NCBI GenBank assembly: GCA_017396025.1
Contig: JAFQNF010000029.1
Span: 1-64,000, forward strand
DNA: 64,000 nt
DNA from: a bacterium
GTDB taxonomy: Bacteria; Cyanobacteriota; Vampirovibrionia; Gastranaerophilales; Gastranaerophilaceae
Direction of reading: 5' to 3'
A program made the position numbers and the translations under genes. The notes below the pieces were generated by a model, which worked only from the letters and a program-made list of their open reading frames with translations, did not search any database and was not told the origin of the DNA. This document shows positions 33,820 through 42,252 of the stretch, in pieces (within the stretch, counting starts at the first letter, position 1; each line of letters starts with the position of its first letter).

Positions 33820-35166
33820 TTAGTTTTTGTATGATTCTGGCATTAGTACAGAAATTGTTGCGTGATTTGGGCTAATATATTTTTGTGCAACTTGTTTTAT
33901 ATCTTCTTGAGAAATTGTGTCTATTACGTTAATGTATTCTTCAACGTATTCTAATTTGTTGCAAACAGTCATATAGAAACCGATGTTTTCTGCTATATCA
34001 GAAACGGTTTCAGAATTTTCTGCAAATCCCGCTTTTAATTTCTTTTTGGCCTTTTTTAATTCTTGTTCTGTAATTCCATCTTCGCAAATTCTTGTTATTT
34101 GTTTTTTTATCAATTCAATAGCGTCATTTTTGAATTCTGGTTTAAAGTTTGCATCAACAAAAATATTTCCACCATCTTTAAAATGATAATAATCTGATGA
34201 AACAACATTTATAATTGGATCTTCTGATTTTTCGATTAGTTCTTGGTATAACCTTGAACTTTGACCCTGCCCCAATATTAAACACAACATTTCTATCGTT
34301 GTTGATGTCTTAATATCACAAGCTTGAGGGCCTAAATATCCAAACATTAAAAAACCTGTGTTTATTTTGGAATAATCTTCAACAAATTTTATTTCTTTGG
34401 TTGGTTCATCTATTTCGTGTTTTGGATTTTGATAATTTTCTCTACCTTTGAAATCAAATTCATTGCATACTTTATGTAAAATTTCTTCTGGATTTAGTTC
34501 CCCGACGATAATTGTTGTTATGTTATTTGGTGTGTAATGAGTTTTATAGTATTCAAGGATTTCTTCTCTTGTAACTGTTGAAATTATTTGTTCATTGCCA
34601 ATAACATCTCTTCTGTATGGATGTGATGTATACATATTTTTATTTAAATTATTGTATACTTTTGTCCAAGGTTGGTCTTTTCTCATTCTAATTTCTTCAA
34701 TAACAACGTGTCTTTCACGTTTTGTTTTTATTTCTGGATTATTTATGTCAAAAGGTTCACCAATTTCGTGTGGTGGAATAATAGGACCTAGCATCATATC
34801 TGCATGAAGATTTAAAGTATCGTAAAAGTTTCTACTGTCACTACCTTTTGGAATTGTTACATAATAAAAAGTGTAATCTTTCCAAGTTGCAGCATTTACG
34901 ATTGCTCCTCTTGATTCAAGAATTTTATCAAATTCTCCAGCTTTATGGTTTGATGTTCCTTTAAACATTAAATGTTCTAGAAAATGTGAAATACCATTAT
35001 TTTCGTTATTTTCATTTATAGAACCAGTTTTAACCCAGCTACTTATGTTTATAAGTCCACCTTTTTTATATGCAAAAACAATTTTATGACCATTTTCTCT
35101 TTCATATATTTCAACTGGTTTTTCTAAAAACGGGTATGAAACCTGCGTTTTCTTTATATTTTTCAT
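33820..35166 (-). CDS. M16-family zinc metallopeptidase, catalytic subunit
   Basis: 448 residues. GISHFLEHLMFKGTSNH near residue 60 is the inverted zinc motif HxxEH, with the distal glutamate in VIEEIRMRKDQP. LGQGQSSRLYQELIE matches the second lobe. It resembles bacterial PqqL/processing-peptidase-like enzymes. With the following inactive homologue it should form an alpha-beta pair like the mitochondrial processing peptidase. GAGGTT precedes the ATG. Confidence 0.92.
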   Translation of the reverse strand: MKNIKKTQVSYPFLEKPVEIYERENGHKIVFAYKKGGLINISSWVKTGSINENNENNGISHFLEHLMFKGTSNHKAGEFDKILESRGAIVNAATWKDYTFYYVTIPKGSDSRNFYDTLNLHADMMLGPIIPPHEIGEPFDINNPEIKTKRERHVVIEEIRMRKDQPWTKVYNNLNKNMYTSHPYRRDVIGNEQIISTVTREEILEYYKTHYTPNNITTIIVGELNPEEILHKVCNEFDFKGRENYQNPKHEIDEPTKEIKFVEDYSKINTGFLMFGYLGPQACDIKTSTTIEMLCLILGQGQSSRLYQELIEKSEDPIINVVSSDYYHFKDGGNIFVDANFKPEFKNDAIELIKKQITRICEDGITEQELKKAKKKLKAGFAENSETVSDIAENIGFYMTVCNKLEYVEEYINVIDTISQEDIKQVAQKYISPNHATISVLMPESYKN

Positions 35167-35295
35167 AAATAACCTCTTAAAAATACAATCTTTACTAATT
35201 GTATCAGATTTTTAAGTAATTTAACAATAAAAATAGCAAGTTTTTTTTTTACTGTTTTTAATACTGGCAAATAGCATGTATTTAAGGAAAAAATA

Positions 35296-35709
35296 ATGAA
35301 AACATCTCCTGTATCTTTCGGTTCGTTAATGTGTTTTACAATCGATGATGGCAAACCAAAAGCAAGTATTCCATCTATGCTTAATATAGCTTTTGTTTGT
35401 AATAGTAAATTATCAGGATACAATTTACAAAAAGATGTTGTCGAATTTAAGGGTGAGCCAGTTGATGGTACGGTTCACAATGCTGCTGCTGATTTTTGTG
35501 AAAAATTAGATAAAGAATACAAAGATAGACTTCCAAAAGGTTCAAATAAAGTTTTAATTACTCAAGCAAATTTCTATGTAAATCCTCGAGATATTGAAAA
35601 AAGATATTTTATAACTGCACCAACTGCTGATGATGAAAATAAAATTTTAAGAGCATTAGGCTCTAGCAATAATTTCTATACGGCTAAATTTAGAGATAAA
35701 GGCTGGTAA
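35296..35709 (+). CDS. Hypothetical protein with N-terminal PVSFGS motif
   Basis: 137 residues, soluble, no known domain. MKTSPVSFGSLM at the N-terminus carries the short motif also seen at 55186 (minus) and 61221. The remainder alternates short strands and helices (AAADFCEKLDKEYKDRLPKG, then NKVLITQANFYVNPRDI). AAGGAAAAAATA precedes the ATG. The last 20 bases overlap convergent lipM. Confidence 0.6.
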   Translation: MKTSPVSFGSLMCFTIDDGKPKASIPSMLNIAFVCNSKLSGYNLQKDVVEFKGEPVDGTVHNAAADFCEKLDKEYKDRLPKGSNKVLITQANFYVNPRDIEKRYFITAPTADDENKILRALGSSNNFYTAKFRDKGW

Positions 35710-36373
35710 AATAAGAATTAAACCCTTTTTTCATAGCTTCAACTATATCTTTTCTTGTTAATGAAGAATTGATTTCTTTTATACATGTTATTGAGTTTTC
35801 ATCAGTTTTCTCGTTAAATATTTTTTCAATTATTTCTTTATTGTAGCTAAATAAGATGGAACCGTGTTGCAAAATATAGTTTTGATGTCTATATTGTGCA
35901 GAACCAATTATTTTTTTGCCTTTATAACATAAATCTGCCCCTGTTGATAAAGACATACAATAGTCAAAAGATGCGCTTCTTTGCTTTTTGTTCCCTAATT
36001 CTGCTTCAATTCCTAAGAGTTTTAATCCTTCCATTAAAGCTGATGAAATTTCTTTGTATGATTTTATTATACTTTCACCACCATCTAGATAATCGCAGGG
36101 ACAAACAAAAGAATATGTAACTTCATCATCGTGAAGAAGACCTCTTCCACCGGTAACCCTTTTAACAATATCAATATTATTTTCTTTGCAAAAACTTACA
36201 TTAATATGTTCCTCTGTTTGGTTCCTACCAAGGGATACACAAGCTGGAACCCAACCGTAAAATCTTAGAATGGGTTCTTTCTCTTGTTTTTTTACAGCAT
36301 CTTCTAGCAATTCTGAGTCAATTCTCATATTGTCTATGCCATTATATTCCTTATAGTCTATTAGTGTTGCCAT
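35690..36373 (-). CDS. Octanoyltransferase / lipoate-protein ligase family, LipM-like
   Basis: 227 residues. RFYGWVPACVSLGRNQ, VKRVTGGRGLLHDDEVTYSF and KKIIGSAQYR are the BPL/LplA/LipB family motifs. A Cys in SFDYCMSLSTGADL lies where LipM has its acyl-accepting cysteine, so transfer of octanoate from acyl-ACP is more likely than ATP-dependent ligation. No other lipoylation gene is nearby. The gene starts eight bases after the deaminase stop. Confidence 0.75.
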   Translation of the reverse strand: MATLIDYKEYNGIDNMRIDSELLEDAVKKQEKEPILRFYGWVPACVSLGRNQTEEHINVSFCKENNIDIVKRVTGGRGLLHDDEVTYSFVCPCDYLDGGESIIKSYKEISSALMEGLKLLGIEAELGNKKQRSASFDYCMSLSTGADLCYKGKKIIGSAQYRHQNYILQHGSILFSYNKEIIEKIFNEKTDENSITCIKEINSSLTRKDIVEAMKKGFNSYFTSLYL

Positions 36374-36381
36374 AATTAATG

Positions 36382-36837
36382 TTAGTTTTTATAAAATACT
36401 TCTGATAATTCTTTTTTTATTTCATCAACCATAACGTGTTCGATTGGTGAGTTGTCATCTTTTCTTAAATAAACATCTTTAATTCCTGCTTGAACAATAA
36501 AACGTTTGCAAAGGATACAAATAAAATTGTGTCCATAAATATACATTGTGGCATCTTTACAACGATCTTGTCCTGCTTGAATAATGGAGTTTTGTTCTGC
36601 GTGGATACTTCTGCAAGTTTCGTACATTGTTCCAGATGGAATATTATTTTCTATACGATAGCATTTTCCTAATTCATAACAAGAAATAACCTTTGAAGGT
36701 GTTCCATTGTATCCAGTTGCTTTGATTTTTTTATCTTCACCAACAATAACGGCACCAACTTGGGCTCTTAAACAATTTGAACGTGATGCGCAGGTTTTTG
36801 CTATTTCTAAAAAATATTCATTCCACTCTTTTACCAT
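36382..36837 (-). CDS. dCMP / cytidine deaminase-family protein (ComEB-like)
   Basis: 151 residues. SIHAEQNSI has the zinc-binding His and catalytic Glu. FICILCKRFIVQAG supplies the paired cysteines, with Ile in place of the usual Pro before the first Cys. The insert CYELGKCYRIEN resembles the second zinc site of dCMP deaminases. It should make dUMP from dCMP. I start it at the ATG at 36837, eight bases after AGGAG; a GTG three codons upstream lacks spacing. Confidence 0.85.
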   Translation of the reverse strand: MVKEWNEYFLEIAKTCASRSNCLRAQVGAVIVGEDKKIKATGYNGTPSKVISCYELGKCYRIENNIPSGTMYETCRSIHAEQNSIIQAGQDRCKDATMYIYGHNFICILCKRFIVQAGIKDVYLRKDDNSPIEHVMVDEIKKELSEVFYKN

Positions 36838-36905
36838 AATAAACACTCCTATTTCCTTGATAATAACAGGTCTTCATATTAAGTAACAATAGATTGTAAA
36901 GTATT

Positions 36906-36934
36906 TATACATAACTTTGTTTTTACTCTAGAAT
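36906..36934 (+). promoter_or_regulatory. Promoter of the WYL operon, leaderless type
   Basis: TATACA, 17 bases, TAGAAT, then six bases and the ATG at 36941; no ribosome-binding site. Confidence 0.6.
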
Positions 36935-36940
36935 GTTTTT

Positions 36941-37885
36941 ATGGAATCGAAAGCACAACAGAAAGACGAAAGCAAAAAAACTTGGATAAGTTTAACTGGT
37001 TATAGAACATTATACGTTCTTAAGTTGCTTCTTGAAAAAAGTAGAACTATTGACGAGTTAGTGGAACTTTTAAAATCGAATCCGTATACAAATAAATCAG
37101 TTTCAAAAGATACTGTTAGAATAACGATTAACACACTTCGTGCGGCTGGTTGCGATATATCTGGCTTGGATAAAAAATCAAATTTCAAATATATATTATA
37201 TTCTCATCCTTTTGTTTTAGAATTTACAGATTCTGAGATAGATGCATTAGTTAAATTAAGAAAAAATGCTATTGATAATTTGTCTTGGGACAAAATTCTT
37301 GTAGTTAATGATTTATTTGATAAAGTTACTGCACTTACAAAAAATGAAGAACAAATTAATTTACTTGATTCAACCAAAATATTTTCTGATATTAATAAGG
37401 ATGTCTTGTATAAGTTGGCTAATCCGAGTGTGATGAATAAAAGGATTACGATAAAATATTTGTCACCAAAACATGGTGAAGAAGTTTTTGATATTATTGT
37501 TGGCAAAATTTCTTTTACAGAAGGTAAGTTGTATTTATCTTGTTTTAACTATAAATATGATTCTAAAAGCTTATTAAATATCGAACGAATAAAAGAAATA
37601 ATTTCTATCCATTTAAAAGAAGAAAAAATCCAAAAATATGTATATGAAGTAGAATATGAGTTGTTTGGGGATTCTTTTTTAAATTATGAACAAGAAGAGT
37701 ATGAAACAATTATTGAAAGAAATAATAATTCATTGATTATAAAAGCTATTGTTGAAAATGAATTTTCTTTTGTGCAAAGAATGTTGTTGTTTGGCGCTGA
37801 TTTTAAAATAATTTCTCCCGATTCTTTTAGAGAAAAACTGGTAAATAAAATCAAATTAATACAAAGGGGTTACGAAGATGCGTAA
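36941..37885 (+). CDS. WYL-domain transcriptional regulator, first of a tandem pair
   Basis: 314 residues. A helix-turn-helix at 20-65 (TLYVLKLLLEKSRTIDELVE, then VSKDTVRITINTLRAAGCDI) is followed by a WYL-like fold at 160-235 (KRITIKYLSP, LYLSCFNYK). Such proteins bind DNA and a nucleic-acid or nucleotide ligand. The first ATG has no ribosome-binding site. Its stop overlaps the next start in ATGCGTAA (eight bases). The pair is laid out like PafB-PafC. Confidence 0.65.
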   Translation: MESKAQQKDESKKTWISLTGYRTLYVLKLLLEKSRTIDELVELLKSNPYTNKSVSKDTVRITINTLRAAGCDISGLDKKSNFKYILYSHPFVLEFTDSEIDALVKLRKNAIDNLSWDKILVVNDLFDKVTALTKNEEQINLLDSTKIFSDINKDVLYKLANPSVMNKRITIKYLSPKHGEEVFDIIVGKISFTEGKLYLSCFNYKYDSKSLLNIERIKEIISIHLKEEKIQKYVYEVEYELFGDSFLNYEQEEYETIIERNNNSLIIKAIVENEFSFVQRMLLFGADFKIISPDSFREKLVNKIKLIQRGYEDA

Positions 37886-38798
37886 ATCTGAAAAAAAATT
37901 TGATACCAGCTTAAGAATACTAGAAATTCTCAAAGTTTTGTTGAATGAGAATATTAAAAAAATTGATTTGATTGAAAAATTAAAATCAAACGGCAATATT
38001 GCTACTGTTTATACTCAAGAAGCTTTTATAAAGTATTTTAACACTCTTCAAATTATGGGTTTTGAACTGGAGAAAGTTAAAAATATATACATTTTGCAAA
38101 ATGCATTGCATCAAGTAGATATTACACAAGAAGAAAAAAATATACTAACAAAAATAGTTGAAGATTATAGAAATTTAAGCAATAAAACTGTAGAAAAGAA
38201 TTTGCGTTCAGCTATTTCTAAAATTAACAAGTATATTAATCCTTCAATTCCATTTTTTGAGTTAGAAGAAATTTTCTTGAAAGAACCAAAATCAAATTAT
38301 GACAGTGTTAAAGAAAATCTTATACTTACAATTAGAAATATGATTGATGATAAACAATTGGTTAAGTTGCAGTATAAAAGAACTAAAAATTTAACAGAAG
38401 AAATAACTGTTGAATTAAAAGAAATTGCAGAAAAAAATCAAAAGTTTTTTGTTAATTGTTATTGTCAAAGTTTGGCTAGAAATAAACGAATTTCATTAGA
38501 AAAAATAGTTTCGTTGGTTCAATTACCCAGAAAAGCGCAAGAAATTAATTATTTAAACACTGTTGTTTTTGAATTATATGGAAGACTTGCAAATTCATAT
38601 AAATTGAAACCATCAGAAAGTGTTATTAATTTTGAACAAGGCAAAATTGTGGTTTCTAATTCAGAAGAAGATAGAGATGTTTTGTTGCGTAGGTTGTTAA
38701 AATATGGAGAAAATTGTAAAATTGTTACTCCAAAATCTATGCAAGAAGAAATGATTTCTTTGACAAACGAAATGTTGAAGAATTTGGAGGAACAATAG
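37878..38798 (+). CDS. WYL-domain regulator, second of the tandem pair
   Basis: 306 residues with the same order as its neighbour: N-terminal helix-turn-helix (SLRILEILKVLLNENIKKID), then a WYL-like part (QLVKLQYKRTKNLTEEITVE, FFVNCYCQSLARNKRISLEK). AAAGGGG lies before the ATG. Heterodimer formation with the first protein is likely from the coupling. Confidence 0.65.
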   Translation: MRKSEKKFDTSLRILEILKVLLNENIKKIDLIEKLKSNGNIATVYTQEAFIKYFNTLQIMGFELEKVKNIYILQNALHQVDITQEEKNILTKIVEDYRNLSNKTVEKNLRSAISKINKYINPSIPFFELEEIFLKEPKSNYDSVKENLILTIRNMIDDKQLVKLQYKRTKNLTEEITVELKEIAEKNQKFFVNCYCQSLARNKRISLEKIVSLVQLPRKAQEINYLNTVVFELYGRLANSYKLKPSESVINFEQGKIVVSNSEEDRDVLLRRLLKYGENCKIVTPKSMQEEMISLTNEMLKNLEEQ

Positions 38799-40243
38799 TG
38801 AGAAGAATAGCTTTTCTTCCTATAGATAATAGGCCAGTTTGCTATCAATTACCGAAGCAAATTTCGGATTTAGATGGGGAAAATGAAATTATTTTACCAA
38901 ATATTTCTTTGCTTGGTAATTTGAATAAAATAGCTGATATTGATGGTTTATTCATTTGGCTTGAACTGTTAGATGATGTAGATATTATTGTTCTTTCTTT
39001 GGATACAATAGCTTATGGTGGGCTTATTCCTTCAAGAAGAAGTGATGATACTTTTGAACAAGTAAAGGGAAGAATTGATAGGTTATGTTCAATTTTGTCT
39101 AAAAAATCAGCTAAAGTATATGCTTTTTCTAGCATAATGAGAATTTCAAACAATAATATAAACGAGGAAGAAAAAGAATATTGGGCACAGTATGGTCAAA
39201 GAATTTTTGAATATTCTTATAATCTTCATAAAATGGAAAAAAATTGTGCTGGCGATAATATGCTGGCATGCAATTGTGCTGCAACAAGAATACCCGAAAA
39301 TATTTTGCAAGATTATTTATCTACAAGACAGCGTAATTTTAAAATCAATACATATTATGTTGCACTTGCGAGGAGTGGAATATTTGATACATTGGTATTC
39401 TCAAAAGATGATTGTGCACAGTATGGTTTAAATGTAAAAGAAGCAGAAGAACTTAAACAAATGGCTTCTGAAAATGTGTTTATTAAAACTGGTGCTGATG
39501 AAATTCCTTTAACTTTATTATCACGGGCGTTGAATAGTGGTAAATATATTAAAATTGCGCCTGTTTATACAAACCCCAATGGTATTAATAAAATATCTAA
39601 ATACGAAGATATTTCGGTTGAAGAATCTGTAAATTCACAAATTGAACTTGCTGGTGGTGTTGTTTCGGATATGGAACATTGCGATATTGTTATGCTTGTA
39701 AATAATTTTGAAAGCGAACAAGGTGAACTTGTTATGAATGTTAATGTTCCATTGTATAATGGTGAGTTAAATCTACCTGATGAACCATATTTTATTGCAG
39801 ATATCGTAAATGCGAACGGTAGTGATAATTTTTTTATTGATGCATTATTTAGACAGAAAAATTTAAAAGAATTTTATGGATATGCAGCGTGGAATACAAC
39901 AGGAAATACATTAGGAAGTGCTATTTCTTCTGCTCTAACATATTATGGTTCTAAAAAACCAAATAGAAATGCATTTCAATTACTTCAACTTACTAGGTTT
40001 CTTGATGATTGGGCATATCAAGCAAATGTTCGCTCCCAAATAAGAGATGATAAAGAAAATCTTTCAAATACTGTTTTAAAAGCAAAAATGGCTCCATTTG
40101 AGAAAGTAATTTTTGATAAATTTGACATTAATAAAATGAATGTAGAGTATAAATTTCCTTGGGATAGATTTTTTGAAGTTGAAGTTAACTTGAAGAATGT
40201 TTATACTCCGCTTCCTTTTGTTGATATATTATTTTGTGAGTGA
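38798..40243 (+). CDS. DUF4127-family protein
   Basis: 481 residues. FLPIDNRPVCYQLPKQISD at the N-terminus, SLDTIAYGGLIPSRR, YAFSSIMRISN and later YAAWNTTGNTLGSAISSALT match DUF4127, a family of unknown function often near sugar-metabolism genes. The start is GTG at 38798, overlapping the previous stop by one base (TAGTG), with GGAGG upstream. It is the third gene of the WYL operon and may be its target function. Confidence 0.8.
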   Translation: MRRIAFLPIDNRPVCYQLPKQISDLDGENEIILPNISLLGNLNKIADIDGLFIWLELLDDVDIIVLSLDTIAYGGLIPSRRSDDTFEQVKGRIDRLCSILSKKSAKVYAFSSIMRISNNNINEEEKEYWAQYGQRIFEYSYNLHKMEKNCAGDNMLACNCAATRIPENILQDYLSTRQRNFKINTYYVALARSGIFDTLVFSKDDCAQYGLNVKEAEELKQMASENVFIKTGADEIPLTLLSRALNSGKYIKIAPVYTNPNGINKISKYEDISVEESVNSQIELAGGVVSDMEHCDIVMLVNNFESEQGELVMNVNVPLYNGELNLPDEPYFIADIVNANGSDNFFIDALFRQKNLKEFYGYAAWNTTGNTLGSAISSALTYYGSKKPNRNAFQLLQLTRFLDDWAYQANVRSQIRDDKENLSNTVLKAKMAPFEKVIFDKFDINKMNVEYKFPWDRFFEVEVNLKNVYTPLPFVDILFCE

Positions 40244-40282
40244 TATAAATTAGTTATAAATAAACACTCAGAGAGGAAAATT

Positions 40283-42067
40283 ATGGAAAAGAACAACGAG
40301 AACTTACATATTTTAAGACACTCAGCTTCCCATATTATGGCTCAAGCTGTGCAAAAACTGTTTCCAACAGCAAAATTGGCAATTGGTCCTGCTGTTGATA
40401 ATGGTTTTTATTATGATTTTGATTTAGAAGGTCACTCATTTACAGATGATGATTTGGTTAAAATTGAAAATGAAATGAAATCAATTCTTAAACAAAATCT
40501 AACGTTTGAAAAATATGAAATTCCAGATGTTCAAAAACAAATAGATGAGTTTAAGGCTCAAGGTGAAATTTATAAAGCGGAATTATTAGAAGAACACAAA
40601 AACGACAATCCTACTTTATATCTAACTAAAGACAAAGATGGAAATGTTTTATTTAATGATTTTTGCTGCGGACCTCACGTTCCAAATTCAAGCTATATTA
40701 AAGGTAACTCTATTAAATTATTAAAGGTTGCTGGTGCTTATTGGAGAGGTAATGAAAACAACAAAATGCTTCAAAGAATTTATGCAACAGCATTTTGGAA
40801 CAAAGAAGATTTAGAAGCTTATTTAACATTCTTAGAAGAAGCTCAAAAACGTGACCACAGAAAACTAGGTACACAATTAGATTTATTCTCTGTTAGGGAA
40901 GAAATTGGTGGTGGTTTAGTTTTATGGCACCCAAATTTAGCTATTGTTCGTGAAGAAATCGAAAATTATTGGAGAACAGAACATAGAAAAAGAGGTTATG
41001 TAATCGTTACTACTCCTCAAATTGCTAAATCTAAATTATGGGAAATTTCTGGTCACATTGATCACTATAAAGAAAATATGTTCTTTATCAAAAAAGAAAA
41101 TGAAGAAGATGATCAATTTATTGTAAAACCAATGAATTGCCCATTCCACATTATGATTTATCAAGCAAATAGATATTCATATCGTTCGCTTCCATTAAGA
41201 ATGGCTGAATTAGGTACTGTTTATAGAAAAGAAAAATCAGGAGCATTAGCTGGTTTAACTCGTGTTCAAGGCTTTACTCAAGATGATGCTCACATTTTCT
41301 GTACTCCAGAACAATTGGTTGATGAAATCAATGCAATTATTGATTTTGTAGCTGATACAATGAAAATCTTTAAAATGGATTTTGAAGTTGAATTATCAAC
41401 AAGACCTGAAAGCTATGTTGGTGAATTAGCTAATTGGGATTTGGCAGAAGCTGGATTGAAAGAAGCTATGGATAAACGTGGAATGGCGTATGAAATTAAT
41501 GAAGGCGATGGCGCATTCTATGGTCCAAAAATTGACTTTAAAGTTAAAGACGCATTAGGTAGAACATGGCAATGTGCTACTATCCAATTAGACTTTAACT
41601 TGCCAGAAAGATTTGATATTAAATATCAAGATAAAGATGGTCAAATGAAGACTCCTGTAATGTTGCACAGAGTTATCTTTGGTTCAATGGAACGTTTCCA
41701 CGGTATCTTAATTGAACACTTTGCAGGTGCATTCCCAATGTGGCTAGCTCCAACTCAAGTTACTGTTGTTCCTATTGCAGATAGACATTGTGATTATGCT
41801 AAACAAGTATATGATAAGTTGTTTGCAGCTGGTATTAGAGTTAAGCTTGATGACCGCTCTGAAAGTATGGGTTACAAGATTAGAGAGGCTCTTCAAGGTA
41901 ACAAAGTTCCTTATGTATTAGTAATGGGTGATAAGGAAATTGAAGAAGGCAAAGTGGCTGTAAGAATTAGAGGTATTGGTGAAGCTGGTAAATTCACAGT
42001 TGATGAGTTTGTTGAAAAAGCACTAGAAAAAATTAAAACAAAAACTCAAGATTTACCGCTTGAATAG
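40283..42067 (+). CDS. thrS: Threonyl-tRNA synthetase lacking the TGS domain
   Basis: 594 residues. It opens with the editing domain (LRHSASHIMAQAVQKLFP, the HxxxH site; CCGPHVP) and lacks the 60-residue TGS domain present in E. coli ThrS (642). The class II catalytic core follows (MNCPFHIMIY, RVQGFTQDDAHIF, motif 3 VIFGSMERFHGILIEHFAG) and then the anticodon domain. GAGAGGAAA precedes the ATG, and only 39 bases separate it from the previous gene, so no missed extension is possible. No T-box leader is visible. Confidence 0.95.
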   Translation: MEKNNENLHILRHSASHIMAQAVQKLFPTAKLAIGPAVDNGFYYDFDLEGHSFTDDDLVKIENEMKSILKQNLTFEKYEIPDVQKQIDEFKAQGEIYKAELLEEHKNDNPTLYLTKDKDGNVLFNDFCCGPHVPNSSYIKGNSIKLLKVAGAYWRGNENNKMLQRIYATAFWNKEDLEAYLTFLEEAQKRDHRKLGTQLDLFSVREEIGGGLVLWHPNLAIVREEIENYWRTEHRKRGYVIVTTPQIAKSKLWEISGHIDHYKENMFFIKKENEEDDQFIVKPMNCPFHIMIYQANRYSYRSLPLRMAELGTVYRKEKSGALAGLTRVQGFTQDDAHIFCTPEQLVDEINAIIDFVADTMKIFKMDFEVELSTRPESYVGELANWDLAEAGLKEAMDKRGMAYEINEGDGAFYGPKIDFKVKDALGRTWQCATIQLDFNLPERFDIKYQDKDGQMKTPVMLHRVIFGSMERFHGILIEHFAGAFPMWLAPTQVTVVPIADRHCDYAKQVYDKLFAAGIRVKLDDRSESMGYKIREALQGNKVPYVLVMGDKEIEEGKVAVRIRGIGEAGKFTVDEFVEKALEKIKTKTQDLPLE

Positions 42068-42072
42068 AATTA

Positions 42073-42098
42073 AAAAGGAGGTTTTAAAACCTCCTTTT
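42073..42098. terminator. Bidirectional terminator between thrS and the pyr operon
   Basis: Perfect 26-base palindrome, arms AAAAGGAGGTTTT / AAAACCTCCTTTT. Confidence 0.93.
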
Positions 42099-42101
42099 AT
42101 T

Positions 42102-42242
42102 TTATCTTTTAAATATTTCGGGGTGATTTGAGTTTGATAATACGATTTCTCTATATTCGTTTTTATCTATGTTTACACCCATATTTTTAATATCGATAGT
42201 AAATTTTTTCTTTTTGGGTTTCTTTTTGTTCTTTTCTTCCAT
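42102..42242 (-). CDS. Small Lys-rich protein downstream of carB
   Basis: 46 residues from the ATG at 42242: MEEKNKKKPKKKKFTIDIKN, then a neutral half ending EIVLSNSNHPEIFKR. AAGGATAG lies before the ATG. It begins ten bases after the carB stop and ends at the operon terminator, so it is the last gene of the pyr operon. The longer open frame to 42299 would overlap carB and lacks a ribosome-binding site. Not recognised. Confidence 0.5.
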   Translation of the reverse strand: MEEKNKKKPKKKKFTIDIKNMGVNIDKNEYREIVLSNSNHPEIFKR

Positions 42243-42252
42243 TTTACTATCC

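Noticed and set aside
40244..40282. T-box leader for thrS
   Set aside because: Only 39 bases separate thrS from the previous gene, too short for a T-box.
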